From Boesenbergia rotunda (Eukaryota; Streptophyta; Magnoliopsida; Zingiberales; Zingiberaceae): a stretch of 64,000 nt of DNA. A program made the position numbers and the translations under genes. A model generated the notes under the pieces. The model made no database searches. It was not told the DNA's origin and saw nothing but the letters and a program-made list of their open reading frames with translations. Shown here piece after piece: positions 31,886 to 42,163 of the stretch (positions within the stretch are counted from its first letter, which is position 1; each line of letters begins with the position of its first letter). The stretch spans positions 1 to 64,000 of the forward strand of contig JAGFNQ010009511.1 of the NCBI GenBank assembly GCA_024364735.1, given 5' to 3'.

Positions 31886-32341
31886 TCTCAGTGATAGCCG
31901 ATCCCCAAAACACTTAAGCATGATAAACTACTGACCTCGAATAGGGATTTTAACCGGCTTGAGTGATAGGCCCCGAGTGAATAGCTCGGTTATCCCGAGT
32001 TCTTGGTCCTTAGCAAATATCTCGAATATCCAAATCGATTAGCAAAATGACAAGACAGGGTTGTAATAAGATAAAAAAGTTGACAAAACAAGAGCTTCAT
32101 AAGTGAAATAAGGCCCAAGGCCATTACAAAACATGAACGGGGCCTTAAAGGCCGAGTCAGAGAGAGAAGAAAAAAGATTAAGTGACAATTAAGTGAATCG
32201 GGGGAATGCATCTTCTGGGATCATTGCCTTGATCAGTGTGGGCTTCACAGTGTTGGGAGGCAAGTCTGCGGGGATATGGCCAGCGTTTGTGAGTTGCTGC
32301 AAGGTGCCCTTCACGCCATACATAATCATGCCGACCGTGCA

Positions 32342-34581
32342 CTAAGCTACCTGCTGAAGAAAGGGCTGAGATTGAATATAGGCCAGTTTGGACTGTTCAA
32401 TCCGGGCCGGCTCACCTGACTTGTACTCCTCCATCTCTTTTTTCAGCCGAGCGATCGTGGCCTCTTGTTCCAAAATTTTGGCATCTTGAACCACCAGCCC
32501 TGCCTCTTTGTTCACCAGCTGGGCTTCCAGGGCTTGAAAGGCTTCTTTCTGAGCCGCTAGCTCCATTTCCTTGTTCGTCAGGGCTAACTGAGTCTGGTTA
32601 TGCGCGGCAGCTGATTCCTTCAATTGTTGCTGCAGGGCTTTGGCCTCGACTACCGTTTTGTCCAAGTCAGAGCGGGCCCGAGCCTGTTGAGCAAGAGCGG
32701 TCTTCTTCACGGCCTCTACGACTTCCAGTCAGTTAGCCAGTTGATCTATCTCCCAGGAGGAGGCCGCTAGTACATCATGCTCTTGCTCCGATCGAGCGTT
32801 AGCCTCCGCTAGTTGCGTCTTTAGAGCAGTTATCTCAGCGCGGAGGAGTGCCTGGCCATCCTCGCCGGCAGGGAGAGTGCACTGTGATAGCTGGTTCTCC
32901 AGCTCCTTTATCCTGAACTCTCTCGCCCGGTGTTCCCTAGTATTGATGACTAGGGACTGAGCGACCGCTCGGCACGCGACCCAAAACTATACAAGAACAA
33001 ACAGTATAAGTAGAAGAGATGAGTAATAAAGGGAAAAGAGACATACCTGAGTAGCGTCCATAAAGAAATTATCAGCCAGACTTAGAGGACATCGTCCTTG
33101 GATCATCGCTAGGCCTTGGTCCCAACTGGCAGCTAGCTGACCATGTAAGTTGAGAGGTTGGGGCTCAACTCTCTGAGTTAGGGTGGTTTCTGAGGGGAGT
33201 TGCACCTCCACAAGAACTTGGGGAATATTGTGCATGGACAGGAGGGCGACTATGGCGTCTTCGCCAGCGGGATCAGTGGCGTTCGCCGAACGAGAGGGTG
33301 TTTGACTGGATGTAGAGGCTCCTGGGCGAGGTAACCCAGAGCCAGAGGCGGAGGCCCCCGAGCGAGGAGGAGCCGAGCCCGAAGCGGAGGCTCCCGAGTG
33401 GGGAGGAGCCGAGCCAGAACCGGAGGCCCCTGAGCGAGGAGGAACCAAGCCAGAGGTCAGGGCTCGGACTGTCACACGGCTGGGTGGAGGAGTTGATAGG
33501 CCACGTGCCTCCTCAAGCCGAGCTTGAGCTACAGATGTACTGGGAGAGATAGGCACCCGGAGGCATTTCCTCGTAGGCTCCCTGGTGGTCGGCTGCTCTG
33601 TGGCTGTTGCTGGTGTTTCTGCCTCCACGTCTGCCACTGGAAGATCTGCTTCGGGGTCCTCAACCAGCAAATCAAGATCCGAATCATCCCCTCCATCACC
33701 TGGCTGCTCAAGAGTTGGAGCGACGTTTACTTGGGGCACCTCCCGACTGACCAATAGCTCTACGGCTCGGGCATTCAGTGCTTCCTCCTCGAAACCCAGC
33801 TGGTCTATAATGAGGGCATCCATCATGGTCTCGGCTGCAACCCAGAGAGAGCTTTAGTTAGCATTAAAAGACTCCTAAACAAAACTGAAACTTACCAAAG
33901 GTATCGGGCAACTCTGCGGGAATTTGGCTCAGCTGGAAAACATAGAGTACAACCTCGCTCAACAGTTTGTCGGCATGGAAGCAGAGCCCCCCAATTTTAG
34001 AGAAGACCATTTGGAAGCCGGGGTCTGAACGATATTTCTTGGGCACAGGAGGGTGGATGGCAAATCCTCCACCCACTTAGTAGGCCAAGTCGGGGGTGGG
34101 GTAGAGCACACATAAAAAAAAGGGATTTACATCCCTTATTAGAAAAAGGAACTTTATCTAGGAAAGCAGATTTAGCTCGGGCCTGGAAGAAAAAATAGCC
34201 CGTTTCTTGCATTTTGAGGTAGAAGAAGATGTGGAAAACTCAGGGGTCAAGAGGGATGCGGTAGATATCAAAGATGACTACGATCCCACACAGGATCCGG
34301 ATAGAGTTGGGGGCTAAATGGGAGAGGGGCACTTGGAAGTACTGACAGACCGCTATGATGAAAGGGTGCAAAGGGAATTGCAGGCCGACTAGTAGGTAGT
34401 CCTTGAAGATGGTGAAATAACCTATGGGAGGTTGATGGGGTCGGTCGAGACGAGAAGGAAGGGCCAAAAAGTGATCCTCAGGAATCTGGTAATCTATGCG
34501 AAGGGTCTCTAGATGACCCAGAGTCAAGGTTGAAAGGGTAGTGGTATACTACAACCCGGACGAGGAAGACGACTCGGCCAT
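32342..34581 (-). pseudogene. Antisense extra gene of element D, with introns
   Basis: The minus-strand exons can be traced. The start is MAESSSSSGL at 34581, then a domain resembling the plant 'putative gypsy type transposon' family (TLGHLETLRIDYQIPEDH, PIGYFTIFKDYLLVGLQFPLHPF, FFQARAKSAFL), ending at splice donor CTTTG/GTAAGT (about 33897). The acceptor TTGCAG (about 33834) leads into a proline/serine-rich exon with repeated SGASASGSAPPR. The next donor CTCAG/GTATGT is at about 33047 and the acceptor TTGTATAG at about 32990. The last exon is a long coiled coil (KELENQLSQ... EATIARLKKEMEEY) ending at 32342. Stops at about 34551, 34236 and 32732, plus frameshifts in the first exon, make this copy a pseudogene. 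A minus-strand TATA (34761-34767) lies upstream. Confidence 0.75.
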
Positions 34582-34760
34582 TGAGTCGGGCTCAGGAATT
34601 AAGAGAAGCAACTTAGAGAAAGAGAAGAATACCTAGAGGGCGGGTTCACTGGAAAATGTTGGTCGCCGGAGCTCATAGGGTCGGGCGGCGGAGGTCGGAC
34701 AAAAGAGGAGGTGAAAGTGAAAGGTGAAACGGAGAGGGGTAAAATGAGAGGGGAAGCCTA

Positions 34761-34767
34761 TTTATAC
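34761..34767 (-). promoter_or_regulatory. Putative TATA box of antisense gene
   Basis: The minus strand reads TATAAAT about 180 bp upstream of the first ATG (34581). It is repeated in duplicate copy 2 at 36241-36247. Confidence 0.5.
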
Positions 34768-35290
34768 TGCGCTTAGGATGAAGAGGACCGTCGGATGCTG
34801 AAGGGGAAAAAGGTGGGATCGGATCCCAGCCGTTGGTTTCCCGCTCTTTCCCGAAGTCTCGAGACCTTTTCTCTACCGCCACACGAGCTTGACCGATGAC
34901 ACATCGGTACCAGAGGCTCCCAGTCGGGGAATGACACGTGGCATTACATTGATGACTGATTTGATAGGGGATTCAGCATTTAAGACTGAGGATTTTGAGG
35001 TCGAAATGAAGGTTAGGAATACGAAGACGGGTTTAGCCGACCGGGCAGGTAGCCTAGTCAGTCGGACTTGGCGCCTTCTTCAACTAGACTTGAAGGGGAG
35101 GCTTGTGATCCGGGCGAGTAAGTTTTCAGAGTGGGTCAAGGGCCCGGCCGGATCAGGCCTGGGTCGAATGGGGTTAAGCTAGGTTAACCTTGGTCTGATG
35201 AGTTGGGCATGGATCTGGTCAGGAGGAGTAGAAGTCGAGGTAAGTGGAGCCATGGCTCAACCATTGTCATCCAGGAGCATACTCCCAATT

Positions 35291-35521
35291 GGGGCACTCT
35301 GGGTCAGGCCTTCTGGGTCGAGCACCCCAGGTCAGGCACCTGGGTCGGGCACCCGGAGGAAGGCATCCTGGGTCGGGCACCATGGGTCGGTCAACCTGGG
35401 TCTACCACTCTAGGTCAGTCACCCTGGGTCTGTCACCCCGGGTCGGACACCCTGGATCGGTCATCTTGGGTCAGGCCCCCTGGGTCGGTCACCCTAGGTC
35501 GGGCGCCCTGGATCACATTGG
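35291..35521. repeat. 14-bp dyad array, copy 1
   Basis: About sixteen units of GGGTCGGTCACCCT or close variants. Each unit is a short dyad (GGGT ... ACCC). The second copy at 36771-36890 has about eight units, and the difference of eight units (112 bp) accounts for the length difference between the two duplicated segments. Confidence 0.85.
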
Positions 35522-35875
35522 GTCAGCAGTTTAGGACCACCCTAAAAACGTGAGTGGCTGAGAGGCCGAGCCTGTCTGACCGACTCAGGTCGGGGGTTGG
35601 CAGACCCGATCCGGCTGTCCTGAATGACTGACAGGTTGCCTCACCAGGGGAGATCTCCCAAATCTCTCCATTATGAGAAAAAGACCTCTGATATAATCAT
35701 GACCTGACAGAGCCGCTAAACATTAATTGGGGTCAGAGGGGACAACTTGGACAGATTGTCAGGCAGCTGTGGCAGTCTCATAGAGCAACTAAAGCTGCCA
35801 TTAGTCCAGTCTGCCAATTGACCAGTTCTTAATGAGACAGGACAGCTCTGACAGGGCAGAGGGCTTTTCCTTCCC

Positions 35876-35883
35876 TATATAAA
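35876..35883 (+). promoter_or_regulatory. TATA box of element D LTR, copy 1
   Basis: TATATAAA is followed by CCCCACTTTGGGCTCC, an apparent transcription start region. The second copy is at 37247-37254. Confidence 0.65.
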
Positions 35884-36072
35884 CCCCACTTTGGGCTCCA
35901 AATAGGGGGTTGCTGCCATTGGAAACCTTTTCTCCACTTTGCGGTCTCGTTTTGGTCCTACCCATGCCACTTGTGTCCCATTAGCACTTAAGCCCGACCG
36001 ACCCCCATGCTACTGCAGACCGGGGTCCTCTTGGTCAGACTGAGTCATCCTAGCGAGAACCTTCTTCACTTG

Positions 36073-37443
36073 TCAGGAATTAAGAGAAAAAACTCAGAGA
36101 AAGAGAAGAATACCTAGAGGGCGGGTTCACCGGAAAACACTGGTCGTCGGAGCTCACAGGGTCGGGCGGCGGAGGTCGGACAAAAGAGGAGGTGAAAGTG
36201 AAAGGTGAAACGGAGAGGGGTAAAATGAGAGGGGAAGCCTATTTATACTACGCTTAGGACGAAGAGGACCGTCGGACGCTGAAGGAGAAAAAGGTGGGCT
36301 CAGATCCGAGCCGTTGGTTTCCCGCTCTTTCCCGAGGTCTCGAGACCTTTCCTCTGCCGCCGCACGAGCTTGACCGATTACGCATCAGTGCTAGAGGCTC
36401 CTAGTCGGGGAATGACATGTGGCATTGCATTGATGACTGATTTGATAGGGGATTCGACATTTAAGACTGATGATTTTGAGGTTGAAATGAAGGTCAGGAA
36501 TACGAAGACAAGTTTAGCCGACCGGGTAGGTAGCCTAGTCAGTCGGACTTAGCGCCTCCTTCAACTAGACTTGAAGGGGAGGCTTGTGATCCGGGCGAGT
36601 ATGTTTTCAGAGTGGGTCAAGGGCCCGGTCGGATCAGGCCTGGGTCGAATGGGGTTAAGCTGGGTTAACCATGGTCTGATGAGCCAAACATGGATCTGGT
36701 CAGGAGGAGTAGAAGTCGAGGTAAGTGGAGCCATGGCTCAGCCATTGCCATCCAGGAGCATACTCCCGATTGGGTCACTCTGGGTCGGACACCCTGGGTC
36801 GGTCACCCCGGGTCGGACACCCTGGATCGGTCATCTTGGGTCGGGCCACTTGGGTCGGTCACCCTAGGTCGGGCGCCCTGTATCACATTGGGTCGGGCAG
36901 TTTAGGACCGCCCTAAAAACGTGAGTGGCTGAGAGGCCGAGCCTGTCTGACCGACTCAGGTCAGGGATTGGCAGACCCGATCCGGCTGTCCTGAATGACT
37001 GACAGGTTGCCTCACCAGGGGAGATCTCCCAAATCACTCCATTATGAGAAAAAGACCTCTGATATAATCATGAACTGACAGAGCCGCTAAACATTAATTG
37101 GGGTCAGAGGGGACAACTTGGACAGATTGTCAGGCGGCTGTGGCAGTCTCACAGAGCAACTAAAGCTGCCATTAGTCCAGTCTGCCAATTGACCAGTTCT
37201 TAATGAGACAGGACAGCTCTGACAGGGCAGAAGGCTTTTCCTTCCCTATATAAACCCCCCTTTGGGCTCCAAATAGGGGGTTGCAGCCATTGGAAACCTT
37301 TGCTCCCTTTGTGGTCTCGTTTTGGTCCTACCCATGCCACTTGTGTCCCATTAGCACTTAAGCCCGACCCTCGACCCCACGCTACTACAGACCGGGGTCC
37401 TCTTGGTCAGACCAAGTCATCCTAGCGAGAACCTTCTTCACTT
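36073..37443. repeat. Tandem duplication copy 2 of antisense promoter plus LTR
   Basis: A nearly identical copy of 34592-36072, shorter by about 110 bp in the 14-bp array. It ends at CTTCACTTGTCGACAGG, where copy 1 reads CTTCACTTGTCAGG and jumps back into the antisense leader. No gene. Confidence 0.8.
36771..36890. repeat. 14-bp dyad array, copy 2
   Basis: About eight GGGTCGGTCACCCT-like units, followed at 37247 by a TATA box. Open frames at 36571-36916 run through the array and are not genes. Confidence 0.8.
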
Positions 37444-37451
37444 GTCGACAG

Positions 37452-37760
37452 GATCACCACACATCAAAAATAATGCATAAATATAGTTTAACATATAAAT
37501 AATTAAGAAAGTGTAATTTTTAAGTTGAAAATGAACATAACACTTTCCTCTGTTATTTTTCTAGCCAATGCTGTTTAGATTTGACCTTTGTTATAGCATT
37601 ACTAACAAAGTGATGACAAAGAACTGCACCTTGGACTTTTTGCTATGTCCCACCCTCTTCTTTGGTGATATCTTGATGCTCAACACTTTATCTTGTCATT
37701 TTTCTTCCATTTTATGCTCTTCAGCTAGCTCAAATCCTAGATCGCTATTGATATAACATC
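37452..37760 (-). pseudogene. Unrecognised exon-like repeat, copy 1
   Basis: A diverged copy of 38297-38605 in the same orientation. The coding-like part is broken, and the splice donor seen in copy 2 (GTAAGG) reads GTGTTA here. Function is not recognised. Confidence 0.4.
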
Positions 37761-38260
37761 CTTCATCGTAAAGATCCTTGTCCTTGACTTATTGATTAGG
37801 TATCGGAGCTAATAGCGCTACGCCATTTGCCTCTCCGACCACTAAAGATATCTCCTTCATTTATTTCTTCCCTCCAACTACATCCTTGGTGCTACTGCTG
37901 TTTGTATTTATTGCGTACTTCTTTCCTCTAGTGGTGGGAGGCGCCAAGGATACCCCATTGCCCCTCCAACCGCTAATGAGGTTGTGTAAATGTTGGAGCT
38001 AAAGAATTATATTTATACCAATTAAGTCAAGAACATCTTTGTAAAATAGAATAACAATGAGAAATGCCATAGAGCTCACGTCGATATAGGCATTGTCATA
38101 AAGATTGTAATTAACTCCATCCACTGTGGCCTGCGAATAATACTGCCTCTAAAGCAATATTGGTTCATCATCCACCCTAAAATTAGAGAAGAAATGCTAC
38201 TTTTTTTTATCATAGATAATCTAGGAGAAAGGCAGAATCAAATATCTTTTAATTGATTTC
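37761..38260. other. Unassigned sequence
   Basis: About 500 bp between two diverged repeats. Two blocks at 37800-37840 and 37940-37975 share GGAGC/GCGCC..TTGCC..TCC.ACC.CTAA wording, but no gene, LTR boundary or transposon end is seen. Confidence 0.35.
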
Positions 38261-38545
38261 CTACCTTTTAGCACTTCCAAAAGCATAAATCCTCTTTAAC
38301 CACATATAAAAAATAATGCATAAATATAGTCCAGAAAATAAATAACTAAAAAAGTCATATTTTTGAATTGAAAATGAATAGAACACAATCCTTACTTCCC
38401 TCTGATATCTTTCTGACCAATGTTGTTTATCTTCAACCTCTGGATTAATTGGATCACCAACAAAGTGACAACCAAGAACTACTCCATCCTTGGACTTTTT
38501 GCTATGGACCACCCTTTTCTTTGATGACATCTTAATGCTCATCAC
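38261..38545 (-). pseudogene. Unrecognised exon-like repeat, copy 2
   Basis: The minus-strand frame reads MSSKKRVVHSKKSKDGVVLGCHFVGDPINPE and ends in SERYQRE at a GTAAGG sequence (about 38395), a plausible splice donor; the residues after that point look like read-through of an intron. The repeat unit (38297-38605) recurs at 37452-37760. It may be one exon of a transposon or a captured gene; I do not recognise it. Confidence 0.4.
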
Positions 38546-38605
38546 TTCATTTTGCCCTATTTCTTCTATTTCTTGCTCTTCAGCTTGCTCAGATCCTAGA
38601 TTGCT

Positions 38606-39198
38606 GATCCCGCCATAGTTGACAGGAATGTGGGTGGGCCGGCATGGCCCCTAAGGTGGTCAGTCGGGCCTAGGCTCCACTCACATAGGGGCATTGAGGT
38701 CTGGCGAGTGGGAAATATGAGCTTCCATGTCCCTGCCCTAGGAGGCCTGGTCCGGCCAGCTCCATTTATAAAGCCAATCATTCCCCCGTAAAGGGCAGGT
38801 CATAACAGCCCTGCTAGTTAGAAGAATACTCGAGCTCGTGTTCGCAACTCCGACCCCGTATGGCCCCTGATCGGGGGATCCCTGATCGGGCCCGATCGAG
38901 GAATCCCCAACCCGGATCCTAATCCAGTTGGGCCTTGACTGGTACTATTCGACCCTAGGGTTTCCCTTACTGCTCTCAGGGCAAGACGACTTAATGGGTG
39001 GCCCTGCTGCCCGAGCCATTGGCTGTGGGCCACTCGATGGGCCAGGGGAAGGCCGCCAAGCCATGGAGCATCCCGATTCCTTTCCCCCCTGCCTTCTTCT
39101 GAACCAGGGAGGATAAAGCTCACTCGGGTCCCATGAAGGTGTCAATATCTAGTCAAGTGCATCGGCACCAACTTGATAAGGGGAAGAGCCTAGCAAAC
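38606..39198. other. GC-rich unassigned stretch, possible gypsy LTR remnant
   Basis: It contains GATCGGGGGATCC and CGGGCCCGATCG palindromic pieces and a TTTATAAAG. The open frames at 38818-39145 overlap on both strands with no domain. Because gypsy gag sequence follows, this may be the 5' region of another Tat element, but no LTR end or primer site was found. Confidence 0.35.
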
Positions 39199-39327
39199 AG
39201 AGCGCCGACCCCTCCCCCCCCGATAAGCAGGCCATTTTCCGCACATATTCTCGAAGACCCTGTTCCCAAACACCTCCGATTCATCACCATCTCAGAGTCA
39301 CTTGCAAAAGATCGTACAAAGTTTTGA
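39199..39327 (+). pseudogene. Gypsy gag N-terminal scrap
   Basis: The frame reads PPPPISRPFSAHILEDPVPK and HLRFITISESLAK, stopping at 39327. The PFS..IL..P.P..LR pattern is that of Tat-lineage gag just upstream of its YxGxxDP motif, which is absent. It is interpreted as a truncated gag, probably of a second gypsy element. Confidence 0.5.
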
Positions 39328-40575
39328 AAACTTTTATATGTGATATAGAAGTAGGATATAATTTTATTATAGATTGTATAATGTATGAGCATTTGTCGAG
39401 ATACAAAAGTTTGTGTTGATCAAACTAAAAGTCTATAGCATCATCATATGAAATATGAAAGTGTGCTATGATGTGAATGTACTTGACAAATTTTATAACC
39501 TATGGTTTCGGCTCATGAGCAATTTTTACAATCATAATAAAAATTGATGTCCTAAATTTATTGTAATTGATTGATGACATGGTGCATGGTTATGGCCTTA
39601 ACCCCAATGTGATTGGATGCATGTGTGTGTGTACATGTTGTAATTCATAATACGGTCTGCGTGTCGTGCCTTGTCTCTATTTTTCCTAATTATAAAAATA
39701 GATTTAGACTCGAATGTAACTTGAGTTTTCCTACATTGTAATGTATAAAAGGAGCAGTGGAGTGTCCATTGAAGAATGAAGTTACAAGAAGGATGCCGAC
39801 CACACACGATGACCGAAAGATGCACTTGGAGAAGATGTTATCCCTAGGTTGGCTATCGATCTTCTCATTGGCTTAAGAAGATCGTAGTATACAGGCTATA
39901 ACCATGTCACGTTTTCTTGCTTATATGTTGATATATGGTATGTGTGTGTATGTGATGCATGCCTAGATGTTTATCTTAATTAACTCAACTCCATATGCTT
40001 ACCAAAGTTTGGTACTCATAAACTACCTTGATCATTTGTTGTTGGGTTTGCCAAAGCAAAGCAACACATTTTATCTTGGTAGAGTGCGAGAGGACAATTG
40101 TGATGTCCCGCTATCAAACTTTGGGTGAGACTTAACTAAGTCCCCTCAATTAGATTGAGAAACTTGGAGGCATATCCCAAAAGTTGGGAAAATTGGGTAA
40201 GAGAACACTTATTCCATGTCTTGGGCGATTAGCCAAAGCTAACTCAAGATGATGTGTAATGTGGATCTTGACCCTTTGTTTCAAAGAGTTGCATGAGATG
40301 TAATCGGTAAAATGTCACCTACCTAATTATACCAAGTCTTGGGCGATTAGACAAAGCTAACTCAAGATGAAGTATAATATGGATCTTGTCCCACATGAAT
40401 AATGATTGCTATTTGGTTTGGAGCTAGTAGTGTTGGTAAATTGAGTTTGCCTACATCCATGACTAGCCCCAACTAAAGCTCTACAATTCAGTGGGAGCGT
40501 CATTTAATTAAAGGCCTAATTAAATGAATTAAATATGATACTTATTTCTGCATAATTTTACTGTTGTAGATCACT
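39328..40575. other. Unassigned AT-rich region upstream of element E gag
   Basis: There is no supportable gene. It has a TATAAAAG at about 39748 preceded by CTACATTGTAATG, and two direct copies of a block of about 70 bp (40215-40280 and 40338-40390, both with TCTTGGGCGATTAG and AGCTAACTCAAGATGA). It should contain the 5' LTR and leader of element E, but it does not match the 3' LTR start at 44328 and no primer site was seen, so the 5' end of E has been lost or replaced. Confidence 0.45.
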
Positions 40576-41340
40576 ATGTCATCTAGCACGTCAAATACTC
40601 TCTCTCTGCGATCCGTCCTTGAGAAGGACAAGCTCAACGGAGCTAATTTCCTGGACTGGTACAGAAACTTGAGAATAGTCCTCAAACAAGAATGAAAATT
40701 GTACGTCCTAGAGCAATCTCTTCCAGAAGCACCCGCCGCTACCGCTACCCGTGCTGAAAAGGATGCTTACAAGAAGCATCAGGATGATGCACTTGATGTA
40801 TCATGCCTTATGCTTGCCACCATGAACTCTGAGCTTCAGAAGCAGCATGAGAACATGAATGCACATGAGATGGTTGAACATTTAAAGCAACTATATCAAG
40901 GGCAAGCTAGGCACGAGCGATTTGAGGTGTTTAAAACCCTATTTGCATGCAAGATGCAAGAAGGAACTCCTGTAGGAACTCACGTACTCAAGATGATTGG
41001 GTATGTCGAGAACCTTGAAAGACTAGGATTTCCACTGGGCCAAGAATTAGCAACAAACCTTATCCTGCAATCGTTGCCGGAGGGGTACAATCAATTTGTC
41101 ATGAACTATAACATGAATGAAATTGATAAGCCTTTGCCTGAGATGCTCAGCATGTTGAGAACTGCTGAACCCAATCTCAAGAAAACCAAAACCAGTAATG
41201 TACTGATGGTAAACAAGGGTAAAGGCAAATGGAAGCCTAAAGGCAATCGTAATACCCAAGCCAAAGGCAAAGCCAACTTTACTACATCCAAGGCTAAAGG
41301 AAAGGTGGGTAAGGAAGGGACCTGCTTCCATTGTGGCGCC
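40576..41340 (+). pseudogene. Element E gag
   Basis: The ATG at 40576 begins MSSSTSNTLSLRSVLEKDK, followed by NFLDWYRNLRIVLKQE, a TGA at about 40693, and an intact remainder: capsid motifs FEVFKTLFACKMQEG and YVENLERLGF, a Lys-rich stretch, and the start of the zinc knuckle (CFHCG), where the LTR fragment cuts in. It is related to element A gag. Confidence 0.87.
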
Positions 41341-42163
41341 TGGATTCAAAGCTTCCAACCCAAAGCTGGGTTTTGTTTTTTGATCTAGGTGCCCCCATCA
41401 ATAGGGGCGCCTGGGTTGGCTGGTTTCCAGCCCCTTGCCTGCTTTGTCTCCGGTTCTTGGTACCTGCAAGATACACAAATACAAAGCAAATATACACCCA
41501 ATATTAGCCTTAAGGACTTGGTTCGGATTTCAGATTTCCACGAAGCCCTAGGTCAAACCGACGCAAGTTTCCACCCCCGAGAATGCGCCTTTCACCTACT
41601 CCATTCAGGAGACGGTTGCCACCCAGTCCTTCGGGTGGACTTTTACTTAGCCTCCGATACCTTCAGATCTTGAGACGTCCGAACCCTGACCCTTCTCTAC
41701 TTCTGTCCTTAGTCATCGCTCAGCTAAGTTGCTCAGTCCCTTGGATCAAGACTTCATGCCCAAACCCTAAGTCCAGGACTTCGGTGTCCAACCCTCGTCC
41801 AGGTCTTCGTGCCTAGTCCTCGACCAGGACTTTAGTGCCCACCTTCCGAGCAGGTCTTCGGTGCCCAGCCCTTTGCCAGGACTTAGTGCCCAGCTTCACT
41901 CACCAGGTCTTAGTGCCCAGCTTCACTCACCAGGTCTTAGTGCCCAATTTCACTCACCAGGTCTTAGTGCCCAGCTTCATTCACCAGGTCTTAGTGCCCA
42001 TCTTCACTCACTAGGTCTTAGTGCCTAGATTAACTAGGACTTTTCTTCCACTTTGGTTACTCCTCTCTTAACTCCTCTTCTCTTGTTTAATGTATCACTG
42101 ACTTAAGTATATTGTCAAACATTAAAACATTTAGAGGAGGACATCACTGATGTAACTTGCACC
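41338..42163 (-). repeat. Inverted LTR fragment of the element C family inside element E
   Basis: The minus strand reads from TGTTGGTGCAAGTTACATC (at 42163) through a GGTGAGTGAAGCTGGGCACTAAGACCT-style array (41765-42030) to sequence matching 12440-12540 of element C, and ends at a GGGGCACC pair near 41393. The LTR 3' end is missing. The left junction falls in GGCGCC shared by both sequences. The array is a decayed form of the hairpin repeat. Confidence 0.8.

Larger units (their letters stand above)
34592..36072. repeat. Tandem duplication copy 1: antisense promoter plus LTR of element D
   Basis: This segment recurs at 36073-37443. It starts in the antisense gene 5' region (TCAGGAATTAAGAGAA), contains the antisense TATA, the 14-bp array, the sense TATA (35876-35883), and ends at CTTCTTCACTTG, which looks like the LTR 3' end. 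I could not fix the LTR start. No gene is supportable apart from the antisense leader. Confidence 0.8.
26041..37443 (+). mobile_element. Element D: Ty3/gypsy, Tat lineage, degenerate
   Basis: The plus-strand order is gag (truncated by B), protease, reverse transcriptase, RNase H, a second RNase H, integrase, two tandem arrays, an antisense gene, and LTR sequence. Gypsy order (integrase last), a second plant-type RNase H, and an antisense extra gene between pol and the 3' LTR are Tat-lineage features. The 5' LTR and gag N-terminus lie beyond element A/B to the left of the window. Multiple stops and a frameshift make it inactive. Its outermost right boundary is uncertain because the LTR region is duplicated. 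Confidence 0.85.
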
